From Anagrus nilaparvatae (taxonomy: Eukaryota; Arthropoda; Insecta; Hymenoptera; Mymaridae), in NCBI GenBank assembly GCA_022575985.1, contig JAKSXM010000007.1, positions 36,520,501 to 36,584,500 on the forward strand: a DNA stretch of 64,000 nucleotides. Direction: 5' to 3'. The notes below the pieces were generated by a model that was given only the letters and a program-made list of their open reading frames with translations, did no database searches and was not told the DNA's origin. Shown here piece by piece: positions 1 to 11,344 of the stretch; the stretch's first letter is position 1; every line of letters starts with the position of its first letter. A program made the position numbers and the translations under genes.

Positions 1-304
1 TTTTTGCGGATTTTTCTGGAAAAAGCATCAAAAACATGTGAAAAAAATTTTCTTACACTTTTTGTAAAATACAGGTCTTCAGGAGCAAAACAAGCCAACC
101 CGCATTAAAATTGGATGGAAACTCGATCCAAACAAATTTATTTCCACTTTTTTTTCTAGATCACTGTGCGGTGGTGGATTCTTGAAAATTTGCTTATCAG
201 TTCAAAGTAATAAACTAGCATACAATCAAAAAAGTAAGCGAAAAAAATATAATAAAGTTGTTGTTCAAAAATCATTAAAATAAACTGGTGTAAATAAAAT
301 ATTT
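1..304. other. AT-rich non-coding DNA
   Basis: AT-rich sequence with no convincing reading frame. It leads into the transposase-like pseudogene that follows and may be part of the same decayed element, but nothing in it proves that. Confidence 0.5.
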
Positions 305-1205
305 TTGTTGGGATTAATAACTAATACGCAAGAAAATCATAATAATGTAAAAATGATATGGTCTGCCTTAAAAATTAATGATTTTCTTGGAATTATTGCT
401 ACTGATTTAAAATTAGCGAATATATTAACAGGATTAATAGCTTATGCTAGCTCATATCCCTGTACATTGTGTGAGGCAAGTAAATCAGAATTACATACTT
501 TTGGCAAATATAGATCTATAAAAAATTGCTCAAAAAATTTTTAAGATTAACAAAGTCAAAGAAATAAGATTGCGAAAGGCAAGGATTATAAAAGTTGTGA
601 ATTTTCACACATAATAGGATCTGATAACAATACTGAAATGCTAATAATGGATTCAATCCCACCTCCAGAGTTACATTTGATGCTTGGTGTTGTAAATACA
701 ATTTATAAATAAAAATTTGCTGAATGTGAATATGAAAGCATTAAGTGGGCTAAAGAATGTCACGTTGAGAAAGAATTTTTCAATGGTAAGAGTAAATAGC
801 AGGAAATTCTTGCTGAGTTTTGTTGAAAAAAGTAGATCTATTAAGAAGGAGGAGCCCTAATATTTAAATTATAAAATATGTAGACTGTTTTGATAAGTTT
901 AATGAAGTCTTCAAGGCTTGTTTTTCCACAATTCTTATTCCAGCATTTTTGGATAAAAAAGAAATGTTTAAAAAACCAATAAACAACTCTGGTATTCCAA
1001 TAACACCAAAAATTCATGCTGTATTATTTCACGTTCCTGATTATTGCCTAAAAATGAAGTTAGGCTTAGCGCCATTTAGTGAGCAAGCAGTCGAGTCCGT
1101 TCATTCGAATTTTAAAAAGACGTGGAAAATTATAAGTTATCAATAAAACATTCTAAATATCTAGAAAAAATACTTGCAACTGTCCGTGAATACAATTTAC
1201 GTCAT
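305..1205 (+). pseudogene. Broken transposon-type protein gene
   Basis: Two open segments and short blocks in other frames read as one decayed protein on the plus strand. The first segment (about residues 31-62 of a 79-residue ORF) has the pattern DLKLANILTGL followed by a Cys-x2-Cys pair. The second (949-1146) ends in a block with SEQAVESVHSNFKKTW, continued in another frame by a short tail ending near 1205. Blocks of this kind occur in repetitive, intronless genes of arthropods and cnidarians that I associate with DNA transposons; the exact superfamily is not clear to me. Several stops and frameshifts between 545 and 948 show it is dead. It could instead be a decayed multi-copy host gene. 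Confidence 0.4.
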
Positions 1206-2481
1206 CTTAATTAATTATATTTTATACATTTCTATATTTTTTAAAATAATTTTTGATTTTCAGTAACGAAAAAATTTAAATAAAAGCAATTTCTTTTTAA
1301 TTGTTTATGTAGACATAAAAATAAATGTTTGTGTTATGTTAGTTATTTTCAGTCCAAAATTTAAAAATTAATTTATAATTTTGTTTTGTGATTAAGGTAT
1401 AATTAAAAAAAATTTTTAATTTTAGCATTTTTAACAAATGTGAAATTTACTTATACATAGAGTATAAGAAAGTAAAACATTTATACAAGTGATTCTTAGT
1501 GAATTCAGAAAAAGTTTAACCTACATGCGATCGAACTTCTTAGACCCTAAAATAACCAAAAAATCGTGAATGTTCCTTAATTTTTGTCATTTTTTAGCAA
1601 ATTTTTTGAATTTTCCTGCTCTAAATGACTCCGAACGATTTAAACAAGGTAAGATTCGGATTCCCATTGAAATTTTACATATTTTCTTTATTTAAATAAT
1701 TTTTAGGCATCGATTTAAACATGCTCACACCAAATGCCTTAAATACAAAATTTTTATTTTTATCGTTTTTTAGCAGTTTTTTTTAATTGTGCTGCATTAC
1801 ATAACCCTGTATGATTTAATTAATGTCAAATTCGGGTTCCCAAGAAAATTTTAAACACTTTCTATATCTTGATAATTTTTTTTGCTATAGTGTAAAAAAG
1901 TTGATAGAAAATTCTATAAATTTAAATTATTTTCTAGCTCTATATTAATCGCTAGGTAGAAATCAGAGTTACATTTTATAAAATATAGGTATTCTTTTGA
2001 AAAAAATTTTTTTTAAATAATAGTGAATAAAGTATATGTTTAGATAATCTTTAGAAGAATAAGTTTTTTAATAAGAAGAAAATTATTGTATTAAAAAATT
2101 TTTTATTGATATTTAAATAATATGTAAGTTACAATAATTTATTCAGAAAATATTTGTATAATTTAAATAATTTATTCACAAATAGAATCCAAATTCATTA
2201 GATACTGAGTGTATTTGGAATGAGTATGTCCTAATTTTATTTTTATTTTATTATTTTCATTTGTAGCAGATACATTGTATAAAATTTTATTAAAGCCTAC
2301 TTTAACCAGGCTAGGCCATGCCAGGCCATTTGTAGGTAATTTTTGAAAAACTTTGTAATACAGATATTTCAGCTATTAATTCATCTTCAATTATATCTGT
2401 AATAAAACCTACCGCCCAAGTATTTGAGATTACGAAAGAGACATAAGTATTTGCTGACTATTTACAAACTATTTTTTTCAA
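1206..2481. other. AT-rich intergenic DNA with a degenerate two-copy repeat
   Basis: Very AT-rich with no gene. Between about 1595 and 1900 there are two diverged copies of a unit of about 174 bp. Each contains a TTTTTTAGCA-like start, a block like CGATTTAAnnAnGTnA, and then ATTCGG-TTCCCA followed by AAATTTTA. Homopolymer A and T runs dominate elsewhere. Confidence 0.45.
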
Positions 2482-2706
2482 CTAATTAAATCTTAAGGAA
2501 TAACTTTTATCTGAACGTAAATATTTACAGCCAATAATTGTATTTGATATTTGAGTAAAGTCTTGATAGTTTCGTGTTTCTGGTATGGTATGCGCAATTG
2601 ATGATGTTGTGCCACGTTTCAGGTTTAATTCCTCTCTGCTTAGTACTATTGTTTTTAATATAGGTAAAGGATGTTCACAAAATTCATGAATACGGCTTAC
2701 ATTCAT
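2482..2706 (-). CDS. Small hypothetical protein, 74 aa
   Basis: A 74-codon minus-strand frame with more balanced composition than its surroundings. The N-terminal half contains HEFCEHPLPILKTIVLSREELNLKRG, which looks like real protein with an HPLPIL core; I do not recognise the family. The stretch 2260-2480 downstream on the same strand carries no clear continuation. It may be a fragment of a repeat-encoded protein, because everything around it is transposon debris. No signal peptide or membrane segment is visible. Confidence 0.3.
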   Translation of the reverse strand: MNVSRIHEFCEHPLPILKTIVLSREELNLKRGTTSSIAHTIPETRNYQDFTQISNTIIGCKYLRSDKSYSLRFN

Positions 2707-3636
2707 TATTTGATTATCAAATTCACAATGTAAATTTTCTTTGCTTGCAGCACGATAAAAAGAATCGTACCTCCAATAATATCACAAGTTGATTCACCGT
2801 TAGCAAAAACTATTGAAAACCACTAATTAAATTAGAGAGTAAAACGCAAAACTAAAACTTTTAAATAAACTTTTAAAAACACTAATATGAAAAATAAAAT
2901 AACCTGCAAATGAATTAACTGTTTCTTTGTTTTCATTTTTTTTGACATAAATTATAATCTCCGTAAGTAAAAAATAACATTTTAATATTCACACAAAAAA
3001 TAAATAAATTTACGTAACTGAATATGATTATTATATTTTTTTTCCAAGTCTTATTTTTATATTTCATGTTAAAAACATTCAAAATTGATTTCTTTAGTTT
3101 ACGTGAAAATAAAAAATGTGTTATTTATTCAATAAAATTTATTCCTTAAAATTAAATTTTTTAAAGTTTTTTAGATTTCCTATTCTTTTTAAAATATATT
3201 TACATATAAATACCCACATAAACAGACATAAATTCTCATAAATATATTTTTTTATCTATTTATTAGTTTTTATTGCATAAATTATAAGTTTTTATTTGTT
3301 ATTTAACTCATACATACAAGCGGATATACGCACACACATACCAACATACATATAAAATTAAGTATATTCATGTACATGGATTAAATTTGAGTACACATTT
3401 GTTTAAATAATAATATTTATATAAAAAAAAGTTTCAAAAATATTGCATTTCGAAACAAAAGAAAATTCACACCCGCCCACAAAAAATGTAAATTACTCGG
3501 GGAATCTGCTCAAAAACTTCTTTACGCACTACTTACATTATATATAATATGTCAAGAAAAAAAAATTTCTAGAAAATTAATTCTATTTACTTCACAAACA
3601 TTGTTAATTGTATACATGAAATTATGGAATTTTTAT
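2707..3636. other. AT-rich intergenic DNA
   Basis: No gene seen. It contains CA-rich microsatellite-like patches around 3310-3360 and long A/T runs. It ends at the sharp jump in GC content that marks the start of the first LINE fragment. Confidence 0.5.
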
Positions 3637-4766
3637 GATGGTGGAAATCCTCACACGATCCAAGCCAAGACATCGGTTAAGTACCTGGGAGTTCTGCTTG
3701 ATAACAAGCTGAACTTCTGCGAGCAATTTCAGAGGTCGAGTGAGAAGGCCGCGTCAATCGCATCCTCCTTGTCAAGGCTCATGGCCAACATAGGAGGGCC
3801 CAAACCCGGGAAGCGAAGATTGTTGATGTCGGTTGTCAACTCTGTCCTGCTTTACGGATCTGAGATCTGGGCCGATATCACCAAATTTGCCGAGCACAGA
3901 CATAAAATATCGTCTGTGCAGCGGCAAGCGGCCCTGAGGATCGCCTGTGAGTACCATACGGTTTCACTCGAGGCGATCCAGGTAGTAGCATCGGTCATAC
4001 CCATCGACTTGCTAGCGTTAGAGCGGAAATACATTTACGATAGTGTAGAGGACCGCGAAGTGGCATCCACTCGCGCCCGCTCTAACTCTATGGAAAAATG
4101 GCAGAAACGGTGGAAAAAGGACGAAGAGGAAAATGGCCGATGGACGCGCAGAATTTTTTCAGATCTGCAGGCATGGACTGGACGACAACATGGGGAGGTG
4201 GATTTTTACCTCACCCAATTTTTAACTGGACACGGGTATTTCCGTTTCATGTTAAAATATTGGCACAAGGTGGCAACAGAGGAGTGCTTGCACTGCCCTG
4301 GCGTGAAGGATACAGTGGAGCACACTTTCTTCGAATGTGTGCGCTACGTGGAAGGGTGCCCGCCCTTCCCGATTTGGAGGCCAGAGACGGTGGTCCCGGA
4401 AATGGTACGGAGTTCTGAAAATTGGAACAAAGTAGCGGAGTACGTAAGGGCCACCTTGTTGAAGACAAAGGAGGAGGGCTTTCTATCGTAGATTGCTCTC
4501 CTGTCACTAGGCTGGGGGAAGGCGGCGGCCAGTTGCCTAGGCTGCGCGTCCCAAACTGAAGTTATACCTGAAAAGAGAGTTCCGGTTTGGGGAAAACAAG
4601 CGTAGGGGGGTTTATAGTGTGTTTATCCAGTAAGAATCTGGGGCGTAGCCGGCGACCGCGTTCGCCGGTGGTCTCCCAGTTGTACACTTTGTGCAACTGG
4701 GCGGTCATGGAAATTTGCGGCTTTTTAAGGCCCGCAAATACTCCATGGCTAATGCAAGATTCACCA
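3637..4766 (+). pseudogene. R1-like LINE fragment 1: C-terminal part of ORF2 plus 3' UTR
   Basis: A 5'-truncated LINE copy. It joins AT-rich DNA at about 3637 and is open to the TAG at 4489-4491. It encodes the RT thumb and the C-terminal region of ORF2: SVKYLGVLLDNKLNF just after the RT domain, then the LLYGSEIW block, FLTGHGYF, and a Cys-His finger of the form CLHCPG-x5-EHTFFEC. This finger is usual at the ORF2 end of R1/Jockey-type LINEs. The 3' UTR (4492-4766) carries the two stem-loops shared by all copies here: CCCAGTTGTACAC at about 4676 and TTTGCGG at about 4719. There is no poly(A) or TAA tail; the next LINE fragment starts immediately. Reading frame intact but lacking endonuclease and palm, so non-functional. 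Confidence 0.85.
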
Positions 4767-5876
4767 TCATATTACAGACCCTTGTGCATGCTAAATACTA
4801 TTGGAAAGGTGATGGAGAGCATGCTCTGGGCAAGGCTGAGAAGAGACAGTGAGAAGGGCGGTGGCCTTTCCGAGGAACAGCATGGATTTCGTGAAAGGCA
4901 TTCAACGATGGATGCCATCCGGCGTGTCGTGGATACCGCGAAAGACGAGAGGGAGAGGAATCATGCGATCCGCAAGGACGTCCTCCTGGTAACGCTGGAC
5001 GTCAAAAACGCGTTCAATTCTGCCAGGTGGGATGACATGATCCGGTCCCTCGAGCAGGATTTTCGGATACCCAGGTACCTGGGTAACGTCCTGAAGGACT
5101 ATCTACGGGACCGGAAACTGCTCTACGACAAGCTTGACAGCAGGCGACAGAGGGTTCTGAGTGCGGGCATCGCCCAAGGTTCGATTCTTGGACCAAACCT
5201 GTAGAATGCCTTTTACGATTGCCTGTTGCGCGTTCACCTCCCGAAAGGAGCTTCCCTGATCGGGTACGCGGACGATGTGGCTCTGACTATCACCAGCAGG
5301 GATATGTAGGTAACCCAGGAGAGGCTGAATCTAGTCATGAGACAGATCAACCTCTGGATGGGTAAGCACGGGTTCCAGCTCGCGATCTCGAAAACGGGGA
5401 TCGTACTGCTGACTCGTCGCACAAGCATTTCCACGGATATCGATGTAAATGTCGATAATAGTGGAAACCCTCACACGATCCAAGCTAAAACATCGGTTAA
5501 GTATCTGGGAATTCTGCTTTATAACAAGCTGAACTTCTGGGAACAATTTCAGAGGTCGAGTGAGAAGGCCGCGTCGGTCGCATCTTCCTTGTCAAGGCTC
5601 ATGGCCAAAATAGGAGGGCCCAAACCCGGGAAGCGAAGATTGTTGATGTCCGTTGTAAACTCTGTCCTGCTTTATGGATCTGAGATCTGGGCGGATATCA
5701 CCAAAACTGCCAAGTACAGACATAAAATATCGTTTGTGCAGTGGCAAGGGGCCTTGAGGATCGCCTGCACGTACCATACGGTATCGCTCAAGTGTACACT
5801 TTGTACAACTGGGTGGTCATGGAAATTTGCGGGTCTTTAAGGCCCGCAAACACTCCATCTCTGATGCAAGTTTTGT
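4767..5876 (+). pseudogene. R1-like LINE fragment 2: RT domain with internal deletion
   Basis: Second, 5'-truncated copy in the same orientation. It begins in the RT fingers (YYRPLCMLNTIGKVMES) and runs through LSEEQHGF and LLVTLDVKNAFN (palm motif A with its Asp), then AGIAQGSILGP. A TAG at 5202-5204 interrupts, followed by the YADD box (IGYADDVALT, about 5263-5292), a second TAG near 5307, and the thumb. At about 5790 the frame jumps directly into the 3' UTR, so roughly 0.9 kb of the ORF2 C-terminus is deleted. The 3' end has part of the first stem-loop and all of the second, then a TAA microsatellite. Closely related to the copies at 3.6, 7-10 and 30-34 kb. Confidence 0.85.
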
Positions 5877-5902
5877 AAATAATAATAATAATAATAATAA
5901 TA
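5877..5902 (+). repeat. (TAA)n tail at LINE junction
   Basis: About eight to nine AAT/TAA units. They form the 3' tail of LINE fragment 2 and the 5' junction of the next LINE copy. TAA-type tails follow the LINE 3' end again at 24,200. Confidence 0.85.
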
Positions 5903-7390
5903 ACTCCGCTAAACCGGTCCCAAGCCCGGAGCCTCATAAGGCTGAGGAAGGAGGAGGGTGGTTCAGGCCGCCTTTTTTTGAAGGTTGAACTAGAATCAAG
6001 GATTTAGGATATAGCTCTCTGGAACAACTGAGGCTGCTCTATAAATCGGGTCTCATGCCTTGCATTTCTCTAGGGACATGCTCTATGCTGTACCCCATGC
6101 GTCCATGTTAAGAATGCCACAGACTGCTCATGGTTACGCTATAAGCGGTTCTGGAATAACTGAGGCTGCCCTATAAACCGGGTTTTATTCCTTGTCTTTC
6201 CCTCGAGCATTCTTGACAAGCATGCAGCCACAGACTGCTATCCTAAACTATCCTTGAGGAAGAGGCACATTAAAGGGGCTCCAAGGTTTTCTCCAATCTA
6301 AGTGCGATTTAAGCCACATACAGGCTTGCCTTAGACCTGACGTATTGGCTCCTAGCATGGGAGAATTCTACCTCGAGCACAGCGACGCAACCGGACACAG
6401 GTAGTTGCGAGTCCCGCTAAATCATGACTCCAGGTTAGTTTCTTCTGGTTTAGTAATGTGTGAAGGTACGGCCAGAATACTCCGCAACACTAGACAAGCT
6501 CTCTGAGAACATCTAGGCCGCCCTTATAAACAGGGCTCTGTGCCTTCGCTTCTTAATTAGGTACTTGTACCATCGTGCACTCAAGTAAGTGCCGCAGAAA
6601 GCCGTCATGTGTTCCCGAGGGTTCTGGCTGGGAGCATTATTCTGGAATGAACTTATGGGGGGTCTTTGGATCATTCAGACGCGACTTCCAGATTAGTTCT
6701 CCCCCTGTCTCTCGACGGGCTAGAATATCGCGAGATGGTAAGCAACCATAGTGGTAAAAATCCACCACATTGTCACCCGGCCCATACGACGGGTCAAGAT
6801 TGACCGTGTGATGCTAGACAGACATGGAGCGAAGGCGATTATCCTCCCATCTGCAGGACTGACATTGATCAATCCCCCGGGACCGGCACCCAGGGTGTTG
6901 ATCGTTGAAAGACCGAACACCAATCCCACTAATTACAACTTTTTTCTTTTAAATTCTATTTACAGGTACACCAACAATAGTTCTTTTTACAGGATAAGAA
7001 ACCAAGCGGCGTGATGCTGCCGATCATCGTGGCTCGCGGTGGTCGGCCCTCCGGATTGGGATGGCAACCTCCGTAGAGGGTACAGGTCAAAAACTGGGAA
7101 CTGCACCTCCAGGTCGCCGGATAGTACAGGAGCCTGGAGCTGTCTAGCTAACTGGTCTGGCTGCTCTATCAGCTGGCGAATAATCTAGTTTTCCGTAGTA
7201 GTGCCGGGTAGCACCCGGACAGGGCCCTGTTGCGGGGAGCGGGGGGCTTTCCACAAGGCCACTACGCTAGGAGACACCCAGTTCGGGGGGCCGACTATTG
7301 CGAGACCACCACGATGACTGGCTGCATGATGTCCCGCATTCAACTACACAAGACAGAACAGGTTGGAAGGAGAAAACTTTTTTTAAAATA
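5903..7390 (+). promoter_or_regulatory. LINE 5' UTR with internal repeats
   Basis: About 1.5 kb of GC-rich DNA with no long frame, between the TAA tail and the ORF1 start. It begins with a GC-rich segment containing CTAAACCGGTCCCAAGCCC. It holds three diverged copies of a block of the type TCTGGAACAACTGAGGCTGC followed by CTATAAA-CGGG and then a GCCTTG/TCCTTG end, at about 6019, 6152 and 6502. Such 5' UTR repeats often carry internal promoter activity in LINEs; that role is inferred. Short frames here, such as 6751-7014, are not credible genes. Confidence 0.6.
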
Positions 7391-10300
7391 ATGATGAAGC
7401 AAAACAATAATGAACAGGTTCAAAGCGTGCAGGGACCGCAAATGAACAACAACCAACAGGGCCCCCTAGCCCTAACAAACTCAAACGAAGCTGGCCCAGT
7501 AGAACAAATGAGGCTCGATAAGCTCAAAGTGACGCCTAGATGGAGCACTCGATTATCTAGACTCATGGAAAATGATGGTATGCAGGATATTCTTACAAAA
7601 TATAGCGATGTCCAACAAGCCTTCAAAGAAACCCAGGCAGCTAAAGGTCTGGATACTGTAAAAGAAGGCTTTATTGCTGAAAAGGGATATTACGGCAAAC
7701 TTCTGGAGGCCATAATCGAAATGGAATATCATTTCGGCTATGTTCAGAAGAACGCGAGCATGGTGATAAAAAATGGAGTCCGGAAGTTTGCCAGCGTAGT
7801 AGAACAGCTGGTATTGATTAAGGAGCAGCAAACTAAAGCAGTATCAGCGATGCATGAAGCCCTCCTTAAAAAAATGAATGGGAAAGGCTCGCTTAAAAGG
7901 CCCCGCCCGATATCTTCTCCCGAGAGCTCACCAGGCAACGGGGGGCACACGGGGAAAAAGATGAACGAGGTTACTCAATCGAATGAAGAACTGTCTGAAT
8001 TCGATCAGGGAATACAAAATGTAGAGCTCTCAATAACCGAGAAAAATAGGAAGGAGCTACAAGGGCAAAGAAAGAGGAAAAAAGTGCTCCAGGAAGAGGA
8101 AAACAGAAAGAGGCTTCAAGAGCAACGTGAGAAGCTCCAGCAGCAGCAAAAGAGACAGAAGGATTTGCGTGAAAAACGCCTATTGGAAGAAAGAAAAAAC
8201 CAAGAAGGGTCGGATAAATCGAAGCCGAACGCAACGGCTTCCGATCAGTCTTCCACTGATCACCATGATCTAGTGAAATTGACAAACCACCCTGAGGTGG
8301 AGAGATTCTCCAATGGAAACTCAAATCTCGGAAGAGGACCAAGACAGTTTACGTGAGCAAGACAACTCACGTAAGCAAAATAATGCAAACGGTCCCAAAA
8401 GGATCAGCAAGGCCGAAAAAAAAAGGAGGAAGAAACAAAAAAAGCTGCAGCTTCAACAGGGAAACCAGGTACCTGAAATACCAAGCCAGTTGCAAAAATA
8501 GGCCCAGGTAGGAAAAATACCCAACAAAGCGGATACCTGGGAAAAACCCAAAAAGAAGCAGAAAGCTAAGAGGAAGAATACTCAGCAGCCAAAAAGGCCT
8601 GCTGAAACGGTCAGTACCAAGCCAAGAAGGCGTAGGTACAAAAAGAGGATGGAGGCCTTACTTATAAAACCAGCAGCAGGCCATACGTATGAGGAAACTC
8701 TTCTCAGTATTAAGAAGAACGTCCAGCTTGAAGATTCGGGGGCTAAAGTCCATCGAATCCGCAAGACGCAAGGCGGCAGCGTCCTCATCGAGCTGGAGTC
8801 AATATTGGACTCCGGGAAAATGCAGGAAGCAGTTCAAGCGGTAACGGGCCCTGATTCGAACGTTCGGGACATGATCCCCATGCTCAAACTCGAAATTCGA
8901 GATTTAGACGGGGTCACGAAAGAACAGGAGATCCAGGAGGCGGTTGCCAAGGCGATAGGTATTGAAAACGGGGAAAACTTCCTACTTACCATTTTCAAAA
9001 CCAAAGGCACAATGAGTCAGATGGCTGTTGTGGAATTACTCGAAGCTGATGCTTTCCGCCTAGTAAAAAAAGGGAAAATCCAAATTATATGGGCTTTGAA
9101 CAGAGTGCGCCTTCGAGCAGATGCAAGCTCGGAAGTGCTGGCTACAAAACTGGCCAGCATCGAGAACACGGTTTGGACGGTAACTGGAAGCGTTATCCTT
9201 GCTGGAGACTTTAACGCTAGGGCCTTAGAATGGGACATGCCGACGACCAATCCTAGGGGACAGCAGGTACTAGAAATGGCCACTAGATGCAAACTAGTGG
9301 TCCAGAATAGAGGAAACCGGCCCACCTACGAGAGGGCAGGTTGGGGTGCCTCTATCCCAGACATAACCTTTGCAACAGAAGGTGCGTCTGAGAGAATCGG
9401 CGAATGGACGGTGATGGATGGTTACAATGGTAGCGACCATCATCACATCAACTTCCGGGTGCTTGAGGGAACCTCCCAACGGCCTCCGTACAAGAGGCGT
9501 CCCTTGGGTTGGAATGTACCAAAGATAGACGAGGACAAGTTCGAAGAGTATCTTCGAATGGAGTCGTCGTCGGTCCCCGCTTGGAATGGAGAGGCTACAG
9601 GTCCCCGCGAGGCTGAAATCTTAGTCAAGAAAGTAACGTCTCTACTGCGAGGGGCGTGTGACGCCTCTATGCCTCGTCGAAGGCCCTGGAAAGGGAGAAA
9701 GCCAGTTTACTGGTGGACTTCCGAAATAGCGGAGCTCCGCAAGGAGTGCCACAGGACGCGACGAAGGGCGCAGAGAGCACGGGACAGGCCCGAAGCTGCT
9801 GCACTTTCCCAGGAACATAAGGATGCTAAACACCGGCTGGCCAAAGCTATCCGTCAAAGCAAGGCTCGATGCCTGCGTTCATTACGCGAGGATGTAAACA
9901 AGGACCCCTGGGGCCTAGGTTACAAAGTCGTAATGGGCAAATTGAACCGAGGGTCCGACAACATGATGGACGCGGCGTCGACTGAACGAATCATCGGCGC
10001 TCTCTTCCCTGAGCAGCCCATCCGGGAAAACCCGGTAGAGGCGATACCCAGAGAGGAAGTGCCGTTATTCAGCGAGGACGAGATGGTGAAGGCCATCAAG
10101 GCCATGAAAAATGGCAAGGCGCCGGGGCCGGACGGGATACCTGCGGAAGTGCTCAAACGAGCGGTCAAAATAATCCCTGGTATCCTGTTAAGCATGTTTA
10201 ATGCATGCTTGGTGGCGGGAGTGTTTCCAAAGCAGTGGAAGGTGGCACGTCTCGTGCTCTTGAACAAGGGTAAAGGTGGAGCCCCGGACTCTCCATCATC

Positions 10301-10806
10301 TTACAGACCCTTGTGCATGTTAAACACCATCGGAAAGGTGATGGAGAGCATGCTCCGGGCAAGGTTGAGAAGAGCTATCGAGGAGGGCGGTGGCCTTTCC
10401 GAGGAGCAGTATGGATTTCGTGAGGGGCATTCCACGATAGACGCCATCCGGCGTGTCGTGGATACCGTAGAGGCTGAGAGGGAAAAGCGGCCTGCAATTC
10501 GCAAAGACGTCCTTCTTGTAACGCTGGACGTCAAAAACGCTTTCAATTCGGCCAGGTGGGATGACATGATCCGGTCTCTCGAGTACGATTTCCGGATACC
10601 CAGGTATCTGGGTAACGTAATAAAGGACTACCTACGGGACCGGAGACTGCTCTACGACACGCTCAATGGCAGGCGACAGAGGGTTTTGAGTGCGGGCATT
10701 GCCCAAGGTTCGGTTCTCGGACCGGACCTGTGGAATGCCTTTTACGATGGCCTGTTGCGCGTTCACCTCCCGGAAGGAGCTTCTCTGATCGGGTACGCGG
10801 ACGACG
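7391..10806 (+). pseudogene. LINE ORF1 fused in frame to truncated ORF2 (EN-RT)
   Basis: Start chosen at 7391 (MMKQNNN), the first plausible ATG after the 5' UTR. The ORF1 part is rich in Gln, Lys and Glu (a likely coiled coil at about 8030-8200). It has a frameshift between 8313 and 8356 and a TAG at 8499-8501, after which the frame stays open to 10,877. At about 9120 the sequence passes from the ORF1 block ending RVRLRAD straight into the middle of the EN domain (SSEVLATKLASIENT). Compared with the 29-34 kb copy, the zinc knuckles of ORF1 and the first roughly 110 residues of EN are gone, leaving a fusion in one frame. EN motifs that remain are GDFNARALEW and GSDHHHINF. RT continues through LDVKNAFN to GYADD and ends there at the transposon insertion. 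The last 24 codons of the open frame are transposon sequence. Non-functional. Confidence 0.85.
10802..10806. repeat. Target-site duplication CGACG (left)
   Basis: The 5 bp before the CACAATG transposon end. The intact LINE reads GCGGACGACGTGGCTCTG at this point (compare 5268-5285, which has GCGGACGATGTGGCTCTG). CGACG therefore ends the left LINE half and recurs at 22,851-22,855 as the start of the right half. Confidence 0.85.
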
Positions 10807-11326
10807 CACAATGGGACGAAGTCCTATTGTGCCACCCAAATTACTCTACAGGTCGTAGATTTTTAGTTTATGAATAAATTTTTTTTTTTTAATTTTTGTT
10901 TTCGATTTCTCTAACAATCCCTCATTCCGATTTTTTAATTAGAAATTGCAGTTTTTTTTTTTATTTGTTAGAAACTCATTTTTTTTCTAAAAAACACATT
11001 TTTTATGGTAAAATTAACTCTAAAATGCTCAAAATTGAAGTTATCATATCAAATTTTTTTTTAAAATCGTTGTTTTGATGAGCTTTTGAAAGTGTTCTGA
11101 CAAAAAGTTTAAAAAACAAATTTAGTTATTTCAAAAATGGCCAAAAGTGGCCAAAAATGTGTTAATTATTATTTTTTCCTAGTAAAACTATTTAAAAAGT
11201 ATATGATTCATAGTATCATTCTGAAAAATATATCTGCTTTTATTTATACGATTATTGTTGAACTTTTTTTTATTGAAATTTTAATATTCAAAATGGCGGA
11301 CACAAAATGGCGATCAATTTTCAAAT
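10807..11326 (+). mobile_element. Left end of Transib-type element (truncated copy)
   Basis: Begins CACAATGGGACGAAGTCC and continues through a nearly self-complementary first 25 bp, then CCACCCAAATTACTCTACAG. Over about 520 bp it is nearly identical to 14,659-15,178. Homology stops after GATCAATTTTCAAAT at about 11,326. About 18 bp of filler then leads to the start of the large inverted-repeat arm at 11,345. Transib ends start with a CACWATG heptamer and give 5-bp duplications (established knowledge); both features are present here. Confidence 0.75.
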
Positions 11327-11344
11327 TCAATTTCAAAATAATAA

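Larger units (their letters stand above)
5903..10806 (+). mobile_element. R1-like LINE copy 3, 5' half (split by Transib)
   Basis: The longest plus-strand LINE copy: a GC-rich 5' UTR, ORF1, and ORF2 up to the RT YADD box. It starts directly after the TAA tail of the preceding copy and stops at 10,806, where the CACAATG end of a Transib-type transposon begins. The rest of ORF2 and the 3' UTR resume in register at 22,851, so 10,807-22,850 is an insertion. EN/RT content and the C-terminal CCHC finger place the family in the I/Jockey superfamily, closest by motif memory to the R1 clade. Confidence 0.85.

Noticed and set aside
6751..7014. 87-codon frame in the LINE 5' UTR as a gene
   Set aside because: It has no recognisable protein feature, lies in a GC-rich leader, and overlaps a similar minus-strand frame; it is most likely chance.
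8499..8501. TAG in LINE ORF1 as a programmed readthrough site
   Set aside because: The same ORF1 also has an upstream frameshift, and the 29-34 kb copy has no TAG there, so it is a simple nonsense mutation.
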